NCBI RefSeq assembly: GCF_000195575.1
Contig: NC_015391.1
Location: 736,501-800,500 of the forward strand
DNA: 64,000 bases
Reading direction: 5' to 3'
Source: Carnobacterium sp. 17-4
GTDB taxonomy: Bacteria > Bacillota > Bacilli > Lactobacillales > Carnobacteriaceae
Below, in pieces: positions 26,120-35,206 of the stretch. The translations under genes and the position numbers were made by a program. The notes beneath the pieces are model-generated. The model did no database searches. It was not told where the DNA came from and saw nothing but the letters and a program-made list of their open reading frames with translations. Each line of letters starts with the position of its first letter. The stretch's first letter is position 1.

Positions 26120-26635
26120 ATAGCAAAAGATATGATGGTAAATGACGGCATTCGTGCACGTGAATTACGCGTTATTGGTAGTAATAGCGAACAACTTGGT
26201 GTAATTACAAAAAGTGAAGCGTTAAAACTTGCAGAAGAAGCAAACTTAGACTTAGTACTAGTAGCTCCAAAAGCAAAACCACCTGTAGCACGTATTATGG
26301 ACTACGGTAAATTCCGTTTTGAGCAACAGAAAAAAGAACGTGAAGCCCGTAAAAATCAAAAAGTCATTAGTATCAAAGAAGTAAGATTAAGTCCTACTAT
26401 TGATTTAAATGATTTTAATACTAAATTACGTAACGCACGTAAGTTCCTTGAAAAAGGAGATAAAGTAAAGGCTTCAATCCGATTTAAAGGTCGTGCCATT
26501 ACTCATAAAAGTATTGGTAAAGAAGTGTTGGATCGTTTAGCTAAAGAAACAGCTGATATTTCAACTATTGAATCAGCAGCTAAAATGGATGGTCGCAGCA
26601 TGTTCTTAATTTTAGCACCAAAGAATGAAAAGTAA
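26120..26635 (+). CDS. infC: Translation initiation factor IF-3, probable AUA start
   Basis: 171 residues from ATA 26120 (173 if ATG 26114 is used). IF-3 binds the 30S subunit and proofreads start codons. The N-domain ([36 protein letters not shown]) and C-domain ([24 protein letters not shown]) are both present. GGAGG at 26106-26110 is only 3 nt from ATG 26114 but 9 nt from ATA 26120. The ATA also aligns with the non-standard AUU start of other infC genes, so I prefer it. First gene of the infC-rpmI-rplT operon. Confidence 0.93.
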   Translation: MAKDMMVNDGIRARELRVIGSNSEQLGVITKSEALKLAEEANLDLVLVAPKAKPPVARIMDYGKFRFEQQKKEREARKNQKVISIKEVRLSPTIDLNDFNTKLRNARKFLEKGDKVKASIRFKGRAITHKSIGKEVLDRLAKETADISTIESAAKMDGRSMFLILAPKNEK

Positions 26636-26660
26636 GAGTATTTTGAGGAGGAAATAACAA

Positions 26661-26858
26661 ATGCCAAAACAAAAAACACACCGTGGTTCAGCAAAACGGT
26701 TCAAAAGAACAGGTAATGGTGGATTAAAACGTCATCATGCTAAAACAAGCCATATGTTTGCAAACAAATCACAAAAACAAAAACGTAAATTACGTAAATC
26801 AGCAATGGTATCTTCTGGCGATATGAAACGTATCCGTCAACAATTAGCTAAATGGTAA
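26661..26858 (+). CDS. rpmI: Ribosomal protein L35
   Basis: 65 residues, very basic, with the family start [27 protein letters not shown]. Structural protein of the 50S subunit. GAGGAGG stands 7 bp upstream of the ATG. Between infC and rplT as in nearly all Bacillota. Confidence 0.97.
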   Translation: MPKQKTHRGSAKRFKRTGNGGLKRHHAKTSHMFANKSQKQKRKLRKSAMVSSGDMKRIRQQLAKW

Positions 26859-26966
26859 TCTTTTACCTTAGCGTATTTTAGTTCATTTAAAAAAATGAAC
26901 AAATGTAGTTTAAATTAGTCAAAAGAGTTTTCTTGTAGAGAAAACATCTTAGAGGAGGAAATTAAT

Positions 26967-27329
26967 ATGCCACGTGTAAAAGGTGGAACGGTTACTCGTA
27001 AACGTCGTAAAAAAATATTAAAATTAGCAAAAGGGTATTACGGTTCTAAACATATTTTATTCAAAACAGCTAAGCAACAAGTAATGAAATCATATACTTA
27101 TGCTTACAGAGACCGTCGTCAAAAGAAACGTGATTTCCGTAAATTATGGATCGCTCGTATTAATGCAGCTGCTCGTTTAAACAACATGAGCTACAGCACA
27201 TTTATGCATGGTCTTAAATTAGCAGAAATCGATGTTAACCGTAAAATGTTAGCAGAAATCGCTGTTACAGATGCTGCTGCATTCACAGCATTAGCTGAAC
27301 AAGCTAAAACTGCATTGAACAACAAATAA
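26967..27329 (+). CDS. rplT: Ribosomal protein L20
   Basis: 120 residues. Binds 23S rRNA early in 50S assembly and is the expected repressor of its own operon through the leader at 25937-26082. It starts [29 protein letters not shown], typical of L20. The 108-bp gap to rpmI is unusually long for this operon and holds two small hairpins. GAGGAGG precedes the start; a strong terminator follows. Confidence 0.97.
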   Translation: MPRVKGGTVTRKRRKKILKLAKGYYGSKHILFKTAKQQVMKSYTYAYRDRRQKKRDFRKLWIARINAAARLNNMSYSTFMHGLKLAEIDVNRKMLAEIAVTDAAAFTALAEQAKTALNNK

Positions 27330-27335
27330 TATTCT

Positions 27336-27373
27336 AAAAGCTATTTCACTATTCTGTGAAATAGCTTTTTTTT
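27336..27373 (+). terminator. Terminator after rplT
   Basis: A 14-bp stem (AAAAGCTATTTCAC arm), hexaloop, T8. Confidence 0.9.
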
Positions 27374-27538
27374 ATGGAATAATGTTGAAATTAAATGTGT
27401 CAGATTTGTAACAAATAAAACGAAATTTTTAATAAGTAAAACTAGTTAGAAAAACTATATGTATAGGCTTTTTTTAGAAAAAGAATGAGTATAGGATTAG
27501 AATATAAATTTTTTATTACACTATTTTAATAATTTGTA

Positions 27539-27570
27539 TTGAAATTGTGATAATAAGATGATAATATAAT
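27539..27570 (+). promoter_or_regulatory. Probable promoter region of the first oppA
   Basis: TTGAAA at 27539-27544 with either GATAAT (27560-27565, 15-bp spacing) or TATAAT (27565-27570, 20-bp spacing); neither spacing is ideal. The rest of the 306-bp rplT-oppA gap is very AT-rich with no other recognisable signal. Confidence 0.35.
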
Positions 27571-27635
27571 TTGAGTAAACTAATATTGAGTTACTGATTA
27601 TTAGAAGAATTGAAAAAGAAATAGGGGGATTTAAT

Positions 27636-29315
27636 ATGAAAAAGAGTAAATTAGTTAGTTTATTAGGTTTAACAGCTACATCTGCATTAGTTTTAGCAGC
27701 TTGTGGTGGTGGAAACGATGGAGAAACAGCAAATACAGAATCAACAACTTCTGGCTCTTCTGAAGAGCAAGTACTGAACCTGATTGAAAGTGCTGAATTA
27801 CCAAATATGGATTCTGCAAAATCAACAGATGTAGTAAGTGGTACCGTTTTAAATAACGTGAATGAAGGATTATATCGCCAAAATCCTGAGAATAAACTTG
27901 AATTAGGAATGGCTGCTGAAGAACCAGAAGTGAGTGAAGATGGTTTAACATATACATTTAAAATTAAAGAAGATGCAGTTTGGTCTAATGGAGATCCTGT
28001 AACAGCCGGTGATTTTGTCTATGCTTGGCAGCGTTTAGCAACTCCTGAAACAGCTGCTGAATACTCATACATGATTGATGGTGTTGTTGAAAATGCTTCT
28101 GCAATTTTAACGGGAGAAATGGAACCTTCAGAACTAGGTGCTACGGCTGTTGATGAAAAAACGTTAGAAGTTCAATTAGAAAAAGCTGTGCCTTACTTCA
28201 AAGATTTACTAACACTTCCAATGTTTTTACCACAAAACGAAGCTTTTGTAACTGAACAAGGTGAAAAATATGCAACAAATAGTGATACTGTTCTTTACAA
28301 TGGTCCTTTCGTATTAGACGAATGGGATGGTACTGGCTTAAGCTGGGTATTAAATAAAAATGAAGAATACTGGGATGCAGAAACTGTAGTATTAGATGCA
28401 ATAAATGTTGATGTAGTTAAAGAAACATCTACTGCAATCAACTTGTACGATACAGGAGCAGTTGACCGTATTACATTATCAGGTGAATATGTACAAACAA
28501 AACAAGGCGATCCTGAATTGAAAACTCAACCAACTTCATCTGTTTTCTACTTTAAATTTAACCAAGAACGTGATGGAGAAGAAACTCCTTTAGCTAATGA
28601 AAATATTCGTAAAGCTATTGCAATGGCTTATGATAAACAAGCTTTTGCTGACACAGTTCTTCAAAACGGTTCTATTCCAGCTAATGGGTTAGTTCCAGCT
28701 GAATTAGCTGTTGATCCTGCAACAGGTGAAGATTTCCGTGCACAAAGTGGAGATTTATTAACTTATGACGTTGAACAAGCGCAAGAGTATTTTGCAGCAG
28801 GTTTAGACGAATTGGGTGTGGATTCTCTTACTTTAGAAATTTTAGGTGATGATACTGAAAATGCTAAAAAATCTCTAGAATTTATGCAAGGACAATTGAC
28901 TTCGAATCTACCAGGTTTAGAAATCAACTTAAGAAATGTTCCATTTAAAGTTCGTTTAGATGCAGATACGAATCAAGATTACGATATCGAAATGGCTGGT
29001 TGGGGAGCTGACTACGCAGATCCAATCAACTTCTTAGAATTATTCCATTCAGAAAATGGAAACAACAAATCTAGCTACTCTAATCCTGATTACGATGCAT
29101 TAGTTGAAAGTGCTCAAACAAATGTAACAGATTTAGAAGGTCGTTGGGAAGATATGTTAGAAGCTGAAAAAATCTTAATGGAAACAGGCGGAATTGCACC
29201 AATTTATCAACGTGCATACTCTGTTTTAGAAAAAGATTATCTTAAAGATTTCTCAAGTCACTTAACAGGTGCAGAATACTCATACAAATGGGCTTCAATT
29301 GACGGAAAAGAATAA
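27636..29315 (+). CDS. oppA: Oligopeptide-binding lipoprotein OppA (copy 1)
   Basis: 559 residues, SBP family 5. Lipoprotein signal with lipobox L-A-A-C23 followed by a Gly-rich linker, then a Ser/Thr-rich spacer. Family features include GLYRQNPENKLELGMAAEEPEVSEDGLTYTF, SNGDPVTAGDFVYAWQR and the KAIAMAYDKQAF hinge region. It captures extracellular peptides for an Opp permease. The permease genes are 8.7 kb downstream rather than adjacent. A near-duplicate follows at 29496, with a terminator between the two, so they are separate units. Confidence 0.93.
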   Translation: MKKSKLVSLLGLTATSALVLAACGGGNDGETANTESTTSGSSEEQVLNLIESAELPNMDSAKSTDVVSGTVLNNVNEGLYRQNPENKLELGMAAEEPEVSEDGLTYTFKIKEDAVWSNGDPVTAGDFVYAWQRLATPETAAEYSYMIDGVVENASAILTGEMEPSELGATAVDEKTLEVQLEKAVPYFKDLLTLPMFLPQNEAFVTEQGEKYATNSDTVLYNGPFVLDEWDGTGLSWVLNKNEEYWDAETVVLDAINVDVVKETSTAINLYDTGAVDRITLSGEYVQTKQGDPELKTQPTSSVFYFKFNQERDGEETPLANENIRKAIAMAYDKQAFADTVLQNGSIPANGLVPAELAVDPATGEDFRAQSGDLLTYDVEQAQEYFAAGLDELGVDSLTLEILGDDTENAKKSLEFMQGQLTSNLPGLEINLRNVPFKVRLDADTNQDYDIEMAGWGADYADPINFLELFHSENGNNKSSYSNPDYDALVESAQTNVTDLEGRWEDMLEAEKILMETGGIAPIYQRAYSVLEKDYLKDFSSHLTGAEYSYKWASIDGKE

Positions 29316-29322
29316 AATTTTT

Positions 29323-29356
29323 AAAAAAAGAGCGAAGTATATTCGCTCTTTTTTTG
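29323..29356 (+). terminator. Terminator between the two oppA copies
   Basis: A 14-bp stem (AAAAAAAGAGCGAA arm), pentaloop, T7. Confidence 0.85.
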
Positions 29357-29427
29357 TGTTTAGTATGTGAGAAGGATAAGATTCCTATTAGAGTAAGTAA
29401 ATACTCATTTCTCTCTCTTTTAAATGA

Positions 29428-29436
29428 TGATAAAAT
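29428..29436 (+). promoter_or_regulatory. Candidate extended -10 promoter for the second oppA
   Basis: TGATAAAAT, 60 bp upstream of the start codon. TATAAT at 29456-29461 is an alternative. Confidence 0.3.
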
Positions 29437-29495
29437 GAAGAAGTTATGAATATTTTATAATTAAACTTTATTATGATTCATTAGGAGGAAAAGAA

Positions 29496-31154
29496 GTGGA
29501 AAAGAAAAAATATCTTCAGTTAATGGGGTTATCACTAGCTTCTATTAGTTTATTAGCAGCTTGCGGTGGGAACAAAGATGAATCGGCAACAAACACAAAT
29601 GGAACCGACAAACAAGAATTAAACCTAGTTGAGTCAGCTGAATTACCAACAATGGACTCAGTGCTAGCAACGGATGCTGTTAGTTTCAATGTAATGAATA
29701 ACGTTAATGAAGGGTTATACCGTCAAGGACCAGATGGAGAACTTGTGTTAGGTATGGCAGCAGAAGAACCAGAAATAAGCGAAGATGGATTAACTTATAC
29801 ATTTAAAATCAGAGAAGATGCAGTGTGGTCAAATGATGAGCCTGTAACAGCTAACGATTTTGTTTTCGCATGGACACGCTTAGCAACACCTGAAACAGCT
29901 GCAGAGTACTCTTATATGATTGATGGAGTGGTATTAAACGCAACTGCTGTCTTACAAGGTGAAATGGACCCATCTGAACTAGGTGTAACAGCTGTTGATG
30001 ATAAAACATTTGAAGTGCAATTAGAAAAAGCGGTTCCTTATTTTGAAAGTTTAACAACATTGTCAATGTTTTTCCCACAAAATGAAGCTTACGTTACAGA
30101 ACAGGGTGATGCTTATGCATCAAATAGTGATCACGTTCTTTATAACGGACCTTTTGTACTAGATGAATGGGACGGAACTGGCTTAAGCTGGGTATTAAAC
30201 AAGAACGAAGATTATTGGGACGCAGAAACTGTTGAATTAGATGCAGTTAATATTGATGTTATCAAAGAAACTTCAACTGCTTTGAATTTATATGATACAG
30301 GTTCAATCGATCGTATGATACTATCAGGTGATTATGTTCAGACACAACAAGGTAACCCAGATTTGAAAACTCAACCTACTTCTACTGTAGCTTATCTTAA
30401 ATTTAACCAAGAACGTGATGGAGAACAAACCGCATTAGCTAATGAAAATATTCGTAAAGCTATCGCGATGGCTTTTGATAAACAAGCATATGTTGATACT
30501 GTTCTTCAAAACGGTTCTATCCCAGCTAACGGACTTGTTCCACAATCATTAGCTGTTGATCCATCAACAGGAGAAGACTACCGTGATCAAAACGGTGATT
30601 TATTGACATTTGATCTTGAGAAAGCTCAAGAATACTGGGAAAAAGGATTACAAGAATTAGGATTAGATTCTTTAACATTAGAAATTTTAAGTGATGATAC
30701 TGAAAATGCTAAAAAATCAATTGAATTTTTACAAGGACAATTAACACAAAATTTACCGGGATTAGATATCTCATTAAGAAATGTACCGTTTAAAGTACGT
30801 CTAGATGCTAACAGCAATCAAGATTATGACATTCAATTAGCATTGTGGGGAGCAGATTATGCTGATCCTATTAACTTCTTAGAGTTGTTCCAATCAGAAA
30901 ATGGAAATAATAAGTCTGGATACAACAGCGCTGATTATGATGCATTAATTGAAAGTGCTCAAACGAATGTGACTGATTTAGAATCACGTTGGCAAGATAT
31001 GCTTGATGCAGAAAAAGTATTAATGGATGAAGCTGGTATTGCACCAATTTATCAACGTGCTTATGCAGTATTAGAAAAGCCATATGTTCAAGATTTTACA
31101 ACATATTTAGTTGGAGCAGAATGGTCGCTTAAATGGACGTCTGTTACAAAATAA
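29496..31154 (+). CDS. oppA: Oligopeptide-binding lipoprotein OppA (copy 2)
   Basis: 552 residues, a diverged tandem duplicate of the preceding gene; most positions are identical by eye outside the signal peptide and a few surface segments. Lipobox L-A-A-C23. Start is GTG 29496 with TAGGAGG 8 bp upstream. Differences cluster in the N-terminal linker, which is shorter here, and around the C-terminus. The copy probably differs in peptide preference or expression. Followed by its own terminator. Confidence 0.93.
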   Translation: MEKKKYLQLMGLSLASISLLAACGGNKDESATNTNGTDKQELNLVESAELPTMDSVLATDAVSFNVMNNVNEGLYRQGPDGELVLGMAAEEPEISEDGLTYTFKIREDAVWSNDEPVTANDFVFAWTRLATPETAAEYSYMIDGVVLNATAVLQGEMDPSELGVTAVDDKTFEVQLEKAVPYFESLTTLSMFFPQNEAYVTEQGDAYASNSDHVLYNGPFVLDEWDGTGLSWVLNKNEDYWDAETVELDAVNIDVIKETSTALNLYDTGSIDRMILSGDYVQTQQGNPDLKTQPTSTVAYLKFNQERDGEQTALANENIRKAIAMAFDKQAYVDTVLQNGSIPANGLVPQSLAVDPSTGEDYRDQNGDLLTFDLEKAQEYWEKGLQELGLDSLTLEILSDDTENAKKSIEFLQGQLTQNLPGLDISLRNVPFKVRLDANSNQDYDIQLALWGADYADPINFLELFQSENGNNKSGYNSADYDALIESAQTNVTDLESRWQDMLDAEKVLMDEAGIAPIYQRAYAVLEKPYVQDFTTYLVGAEWSLKWTSVTK

Positions 31155-31181
31155 TTTAAGTTGAAGATTAGTATATCAATT

Positions 31182-31224
31182 AAAAGAAAGAGCCTGGACT
31201 TCTGTTCCTGGCTCTTTCTTTATT
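31182..31224 (+). terminator. Terminator after the second oppA
   Basis: A 12-bp stem (AAAGAAAGAGCC with GGCTCTTTCTTT) and a large loop. Confidence 0.75.
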
Positions 31225-31288
31225 ATTATCGATGGAAAGTAGTACAATACAAAAAAGCAGCTTAAGAAAACTATATTTTTATAAACAA

Positions 31289-31297
31289 TGTTATAAT
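31289..31297 (+). promoter_or_regulatory. Extended -10 promoter for the second M42 peptidase
   Basis: TGTTATAAT, 34 bp before ATG 31331. Confidence 0.5.
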
Positions 31298-31330
31298 TAA
31301 AATGAATAAATTAAATTGGAGGCCTATATT

Positions 31331-32416
31331 ATGGAAGAAACAGAACTAAAGATGTTAAAAGAATTAACAGATGCAAAAGGAATTTCAGGAAACGAAGGAC
31401 AAGTAAGAGAGGTATTTGTAAAGTATGCAAAGCCTAATGCAGATAGTGTTAGTTTTGATGGATTGGGTAGTGTTATTGCCAAAAGTGTTGGAGATAAATC
31501 AGGCCCAAAAGTATTGTTCGCTGGACACCTAGATGAAGTTGGTTTTATGGTAACAAACATCACTGAAGAAGGTTTTATTAAATTTCAAACGATTGGTGGT
31601 TGGTGGGCACAAGTGATGTTGGCTCAACAAGTTCAAATTACGACAGGAAAAAATGACGTTATCCATGGAGTAATTGGATGTAAACCACCACATGTTTTAA
31701 CCGCCGAAGTACGCAATAAAGCATATGATGTTCAAGAGATGTTTATTGATATTGGAGCTTCATCAAAAGAAGAAGCCGCACAATGGGGAATCAAGCCCGG
31801 TGATATGGTAACGCCATATACTGAGTTTAGACGCTTAAATGGATCTAAATTTATATTGGCTAAAGCTTGGGATAATCGTATTGGAACAGCTGTTACTTTA
31901 AAAGTATTAGAAAATTTAAAAGCCGAAGGACATCCTAATAAAGCATTTGCTGTTGGAAATGTACAAGAAGAAGTGGGGTTAAGAGGTGCAAAAACAGCAA
32001 CTCATTTAGTAGATCCAGATATTGCTTTTGCATTAGACACTGGTACAGCTGGAGACACTCCAGGAATGACTGATAAAGAAGCAGATTCTAAACTAGGAAA
32101 AGGCCCACAAATTATCATTTATGATGCTTCCATGATAGCTCACAAAGGCTTGCGTGACTTTGTTGTTTCAGTTGCAGAAGAATTAAATATTCCTTTTCAA
32201 TATACTGTGATTGCAGGTGGAGGAACAGATGCAGGAAGTCAGCATGTAAGTAAAAATGGTATACCAGCATTAGCGATTACGGTTGCGACGCGTTACTTAC
32301 ACTCTCATACTTCAGTTATTCATGAAGACGATTACTTGAATACTGTAAAACTAGTTACAGAAGTCATTAAGCGTTTAGATAGCGATACAGTTGAAAAAAT
32401 TAAATACCACAGTTGA
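31331..32416 (+). CDS. M42-family metallo-aminopeptidase (second copy)
   Basis: 361 residues. Same fold and motifs as the gene at 8556: [45 protein letters not shown] and [10 protein letters not shown]. Probably a cytosolic oligomeric aminopeptidase acting on imported peptides; placement just after the OppA genes supports this. GGAGG is 8 bp upstream of ATG 31331; the in-frame TTG at 31316 overlaps that site and is rejected. No terminator follows immediately; the structured element at 32441 begins 25 bp later. Confidence 0.9.
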   Translation: MEETELKMLKELTDAKGISGNEGQVREVFVKYAKPNADSVSFDGLGSVIAKSVGDKSGPKVLFAGHLDEVGFMVTNITEEGFIKFQTIGGWWAQVMLAQQVQITTGKNDVIHGVIGCKPPHVLTAEVRNKAYDVQEMFIDIGASSKEEAAQWGIKPGDMVTPYTEFRRLNGSKFILAKAWDNRIGTAVTLKVLENLKAEGHPNKAFAVGNVQEEVGLRGAKTATHLVDPDIAFALDTGTAGDTPGMTDKEADSKLGKGPQIIIYDASMIAHKGLRDFVVSVAEELNIPFQYTVIAGGGTDAGSQHVSKNGIPALAITVATRYLHSHTSVIHEDDYLNTVKLVTEVIKRLDSDTVEKIKYHS

Positions 32417-32440
32417 AATTTTAAGATGAGATTTAAAAAC

Positions 32441-32732
32441 AAGAGAGTGGAATAAAAAGTGTTTAGGCCCGAATCTTCTAACGCACACCATATCTCTAAT
32501 GCGAATAAATTCGCAAGAGCTATGGCAACTGAAGCGAATAAGCGCAGTATGGTCATCGACCATTAAATAGAAGCACTGTAGGCTAAAGCCTAAGTGTATG
32601 ATGTCTGTACGTAGCTAAAGCAACTACAGGCATGACAAAGTGGACGTCGGGTCAGCTTTTGAAGCACGTTTTAGAATAAACATTCGCATATAGATAATAG
32701 GCTGGGATTTTTGTCCCAGCCTATTATTTTTC
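32441..32732 (+). ncRNA. Hairpin-rich intergenic element, possible dispersed repeat or small RNA
   Basis: About 290 bp of non-coding sequence with higher GC than its surroundings and a chain of hairpins. A: 32488-32525, nested stems CCATA/TATGG, CTCT/AGAG and TGCGAA/TTCGCA. B: 32549-32563, ATGGTC/GACCAT. C: 32574-32596, CACT/AGTG plus TAGGC/GCCTA. D: 32602-32637, TGTC/GACA plus GTAGC/GC-CTAC. Loops of A, C and D are all TAAA. It ends in a perfect terminator. No long ORF and no clear promoter of its own. Confidence 0.55.
32696..32731 (+). terminator. Terminator closing the structured element
   Basis: A perfect 12-bp stem (AATAGGCTGGGA with TCCCAGCCTATT), 6-nt loop, then ATTTTT. Confidence 0.85.
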
Positions 32733-32771
32733 GTCTAAATTCACTTTTCTTTATGACAGATTCATGAACTT

Positions 32772-32801
32772 TTGACTAATCTTTTATGGATAAACTAGAA
32801 T
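32772..32801 (+). promoter_or_regulatory. Promoter for the HemY-like gene
   Basis: TTGACT (32772-32777) and TAGAAT (32796-32801), 18 bp apart, each 5/6 to consensus. Confidence 0.5.
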
Positions 32802-32870
32802 AAAGTTTCTTTTTATTAGGATAACAAGTAAAATGAGAGTATTGGATTAAATACGAAAGGGGGGAAATAA

Positions 32871-34274
32871 ATGAAGAGAGCCAAAAAGAGAATTGCAGTA
32901 ATAGGCGGCGGAATAACAGGGCTAGTTACTGCTTATCGAATAAAACAGCAAATTGTAAATGAACAGCTGCCTTTTGAACTTATTTTATTAGAGTCTGCTC
33001 TAAAAGTAGGTGGTAAAATTTACACCATGAAGGTTGGGGACAACTACTTTGATCTAGGTGCTGAATCAATCGATGTTCGCTATCCCGAGGCAATGGATCT
33101 TATTAAAGAACTAGGTCTAATGGATCAGTTAGTTTATAGTGAAGGAAATAAACCAGATATCTTTTTTTACAATAAGTTGCATAATCTTAATTACCCAACT
33201 TACAAAGGTATTCCAGTAAGGAAAATGGATATTTGGAAAAGTGATTTACTAACATTCCATGGGAAAATGGCTAGTTTTAAAGACAATCTATTTCCCTTAA
33301 AACCCTTAGATAAAGATATTCAAATGAGTCGGTATCTCAAAAATCGATTCGGAGAAGAATTAGTAGAACATATTGTAGAGCCTTTCTTTTCAAAAGTTTA
33401 TGCTAGTGATTTGGATGAAATGGGAATAAAATCTTCCAAAGAGGTTATTTATTCATTAGAACAAAAGTATGGAAGTTTATCGAATGGTATTAAGCACCAT
33501 CCAGAATTATTGGATGGTTCGGGTAATTATGTTACTTTCCAAAAGGGATTAACTGTTTTAACGGATAAACTAACTGAAATTCTAAAACCACATATTCAAA
33601 CAGGTAAAAAAGTTTTTGAAATTAAAGAAGATACTGAAGGCACTTATATTATTGATATTAATCGAAAAGAGCAGATGCGGGTCGGTGCAATTTGTATTGC
33701 AACACCAGTAACCGAATATTCAAAACTAATAAAAAATGAAACTTTTGGACAAACTTTTGACCAAGTTGAAACAGCGTCTATTGGATATATTTTATTTAAA
33801 TTTAAAAAATCAGCTATTAAAAATGAACCAACTGGTTTTGGTGTAGTGACTCCTAGAAGAAATGATTCTTACGTAACATCAATTGTTTTTTTAAATAAGA
33901 AGTGGCCATTTCTTAAAGATGAAGAAGATGTCTTTATCGGAGTAAGTTTTGGTAGAAAAGGTGAAGACCTACTTGTTACATTGGGTAATAAAGAAATAGA
34001 AAAATCGATACTAAAAGACTTGGAAATCATACTTGGTATTACCGATAAGCCAATAAATCGAATTGTAAAACGTTGGCCTGATGCGATACCTCAGTACACA
34101 GTAGATCAAGAAGAAAAAACAAAAGAAATGATAGAAATGTTAAACCATGAATATCCGGGCATTTATATTTCTGGGATTGGGCTAGAAGGTTTTGGAATCA
34201 ATCAGTGTATTGGCCAAGCAAATAAAACAAGTAAGAACATAGTTGAACTTGTAAAAAAACAAAATTGTGTTTAA
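32871..34274 (+). CDS. HemY-like FAD-dependent (copro/proto)porphyrinogen oxidase family protein
   Basis: 467 residues, close to the ~470 of Bacillus HemY (CgoX). N-terminal dinucleotide motif G-G-G-I-T-G-L, then ESALKVGGKIYT, the mid-protein EPFFSKVYASDLDEM and C-terminal ISGIGLEGFGINQCIGQ closing the FAD site. In monoderms this family oxidises coproporphyrinogen III in haem synthesis. No other haem gene is in the window, and lactic bacteria usually lack the pathway, so the role is uncertain: a haem-salvage relic or another flavin oxidase. AAAGGGGGG lies upstream of the start. Confidence 0.75.
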   Translation: MKRAKKRIAVIGGGITGLVTAYRIKQQIVNEQLPFELILLESALKVGGKIYTMKVGDNYFDLGAESIDVRYPEAMDLIKELGLMDQLVYSEGNKPDIFFYNKLHNLNYPTYKGIPVRKMDIWKSDLLTFHGKMASFKDNLFPLKPLDKDIQMSRYLKNRFGEELVEHIVEPFFSKVYASDLDEMGIKSSKEVIYSLEQKYGSLSNGIKHHPELLDGSGNYVTFQKGLTVLTDKLTEILKPHIQTGKKVFEIKEDTEGTYIIDINRKEQMRVGAICIATPVTEYSKLIKNETFGQTFDQVETASIGYILFKFKKSAIKNEPTGFGVVTPRRNDSYVTSIVFLNKKWPFLKDEEDVFIGVSFGRKGEDLLVTLGNKEIEKSILKDLEIILGITDKPINRIVKRWPDAIPQYTVDQEEKTKEMIEMLNHEYPGIYISGIGLEGFGINQCIGQANKTSKNIVELVKKQNCV

Positions 34275-34303
34275 AATAAAATCAGATTGCTTATAATAAA
34301 ATA

Positions 34304-34340
34304 AAAGACTCCTTTTTTTTATAAAAAGGGTTTTTTTATT
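34304..34340 (+). terminator. Terminator after the HemY-like gene
   Basis: CCTTTTT/AAAAAGG stem extended by imperfect pairs, then T7. Low GC makes it only moderately convincing. Confidence 0.5.
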
Positions 34341-34408
34341 TTAAACTGTGCTGTCTTGGTGTAAGGTATTAGAGAAAAGATAAAAAAAACAGAAGCGAGG
34401 GATAAAAA

Positions 34409-35155
34409 ATGAAATTAACCATTTTAGGCTTTTGGGGCGGATATCCAACGAATAATTCAGGAACAAGTTCTTATCTATTGGAAGCTGAAAATTATCACCT
34501 ATTAATTGATGCAGGAAGTGCTTCTTTAATTGCTTTAGAAAATCACTTAGATCCATTACAGTTAGATGCAGTAATTTTATCACATTACCACTATGATCAT
34601 ATTGCAGATTTAGGGGTGTTGCAATTTACACGTCAATTGAAGCGGATGAAGAATGATCTTGAGCGGGCTCCAATGCTGCCAATTTATGGACATGCAGGAG
34701 ATAAGGAAAATTTTAAACGATTAACGATGGACCTTGTAAGCGAAGGGATAGAATACGAAGAGAATGAAAAAATATATATTGGCCCTTTTGAAATCCACTT
34801 TATGAAAACTTTACATCCAGTAGAATGCTACGCGATGAGAATCATGGAAATAAAAACAGGAAAGACTCTTATTTATACCGCAGATTCTGGTTACTTATCT
34901 GACTTTATTTCTTTTAGTAAAGATGCTGACGTCTTATTAGCAGATACGAATTTTTTTAACGGAATGGAAAATCATCGTGTTCACATGACAGCTTCTGAAG
35001 TAGGAAAGATTGCAAAGGAAGCTCATGTGAAAAAAGTTATTTTGACGCATCTACCTCAAGAAGGAGACTTACAGCTTTTAAAAGCTCAAGCTATTAATGA
35101 AACGCCGGCGACAGAAATCATGTTGGCTAAAAAAGATCTTACAATTGAAATTTAA
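34409..35155 (+). CDS. Metallo-beta-lactamase-fold hydrolase (YhfI type)
   Basis: 248 residues. The metal motif H-Y-H-Y-D-H is followed by downstream His and Asp ligands (KTLHPVECYAMRI, YTADSGYL, LTHLPQE), as in RNase Z-like and YhfI-type proteins. Probably a cytosolic hydrolase; substrate unknown. It is 51 bp upstream of the lipoate ligase gene, an arrangement also seen in Bacillus (yhfI-lplJ), so the two are likely cotranscribed. Confidence 0.85.
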   Translation: MKLTILGFWGGYPTNNSGTSSYLLEAENYHLLIDAGSASLIALENHLDPLQLDAVILSHYHYDHIADLGVLQFTRQLKRMKNDLERAPMLPIYGHAGDKENFKRLTMDLVSEGIEYEENEKIYIGPFEIHFMKTLHPVECYAMRIMEIKTGKTLIYTADSGYLSDFISFSKDADVLLADTNFFNGMENHRVHMTASEVGKIAKEAHVKKVILTHLPQEGDLQLLKAQAINETPATEIMLAKKDLTIEI

Positions 35156-35206
35156 TAAAAGAAACAATAGAAAATAAAGATTAAAGTCAGGAATGAGGAA
35201 AATTAA

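Noticed and set aside
27469-27483. A CodY-box-like sequence upstream of the first oppA
   Set aside because: Only 10 of 15 positions match, mostly T-run and A-run, which is expected by chance here.
32332-32563. Two minus-strand small frames after the second M42 gene
   Set aside because: They run across the structured element and the end of the peptidase gene without ribosome binding sites or familiar sequence.
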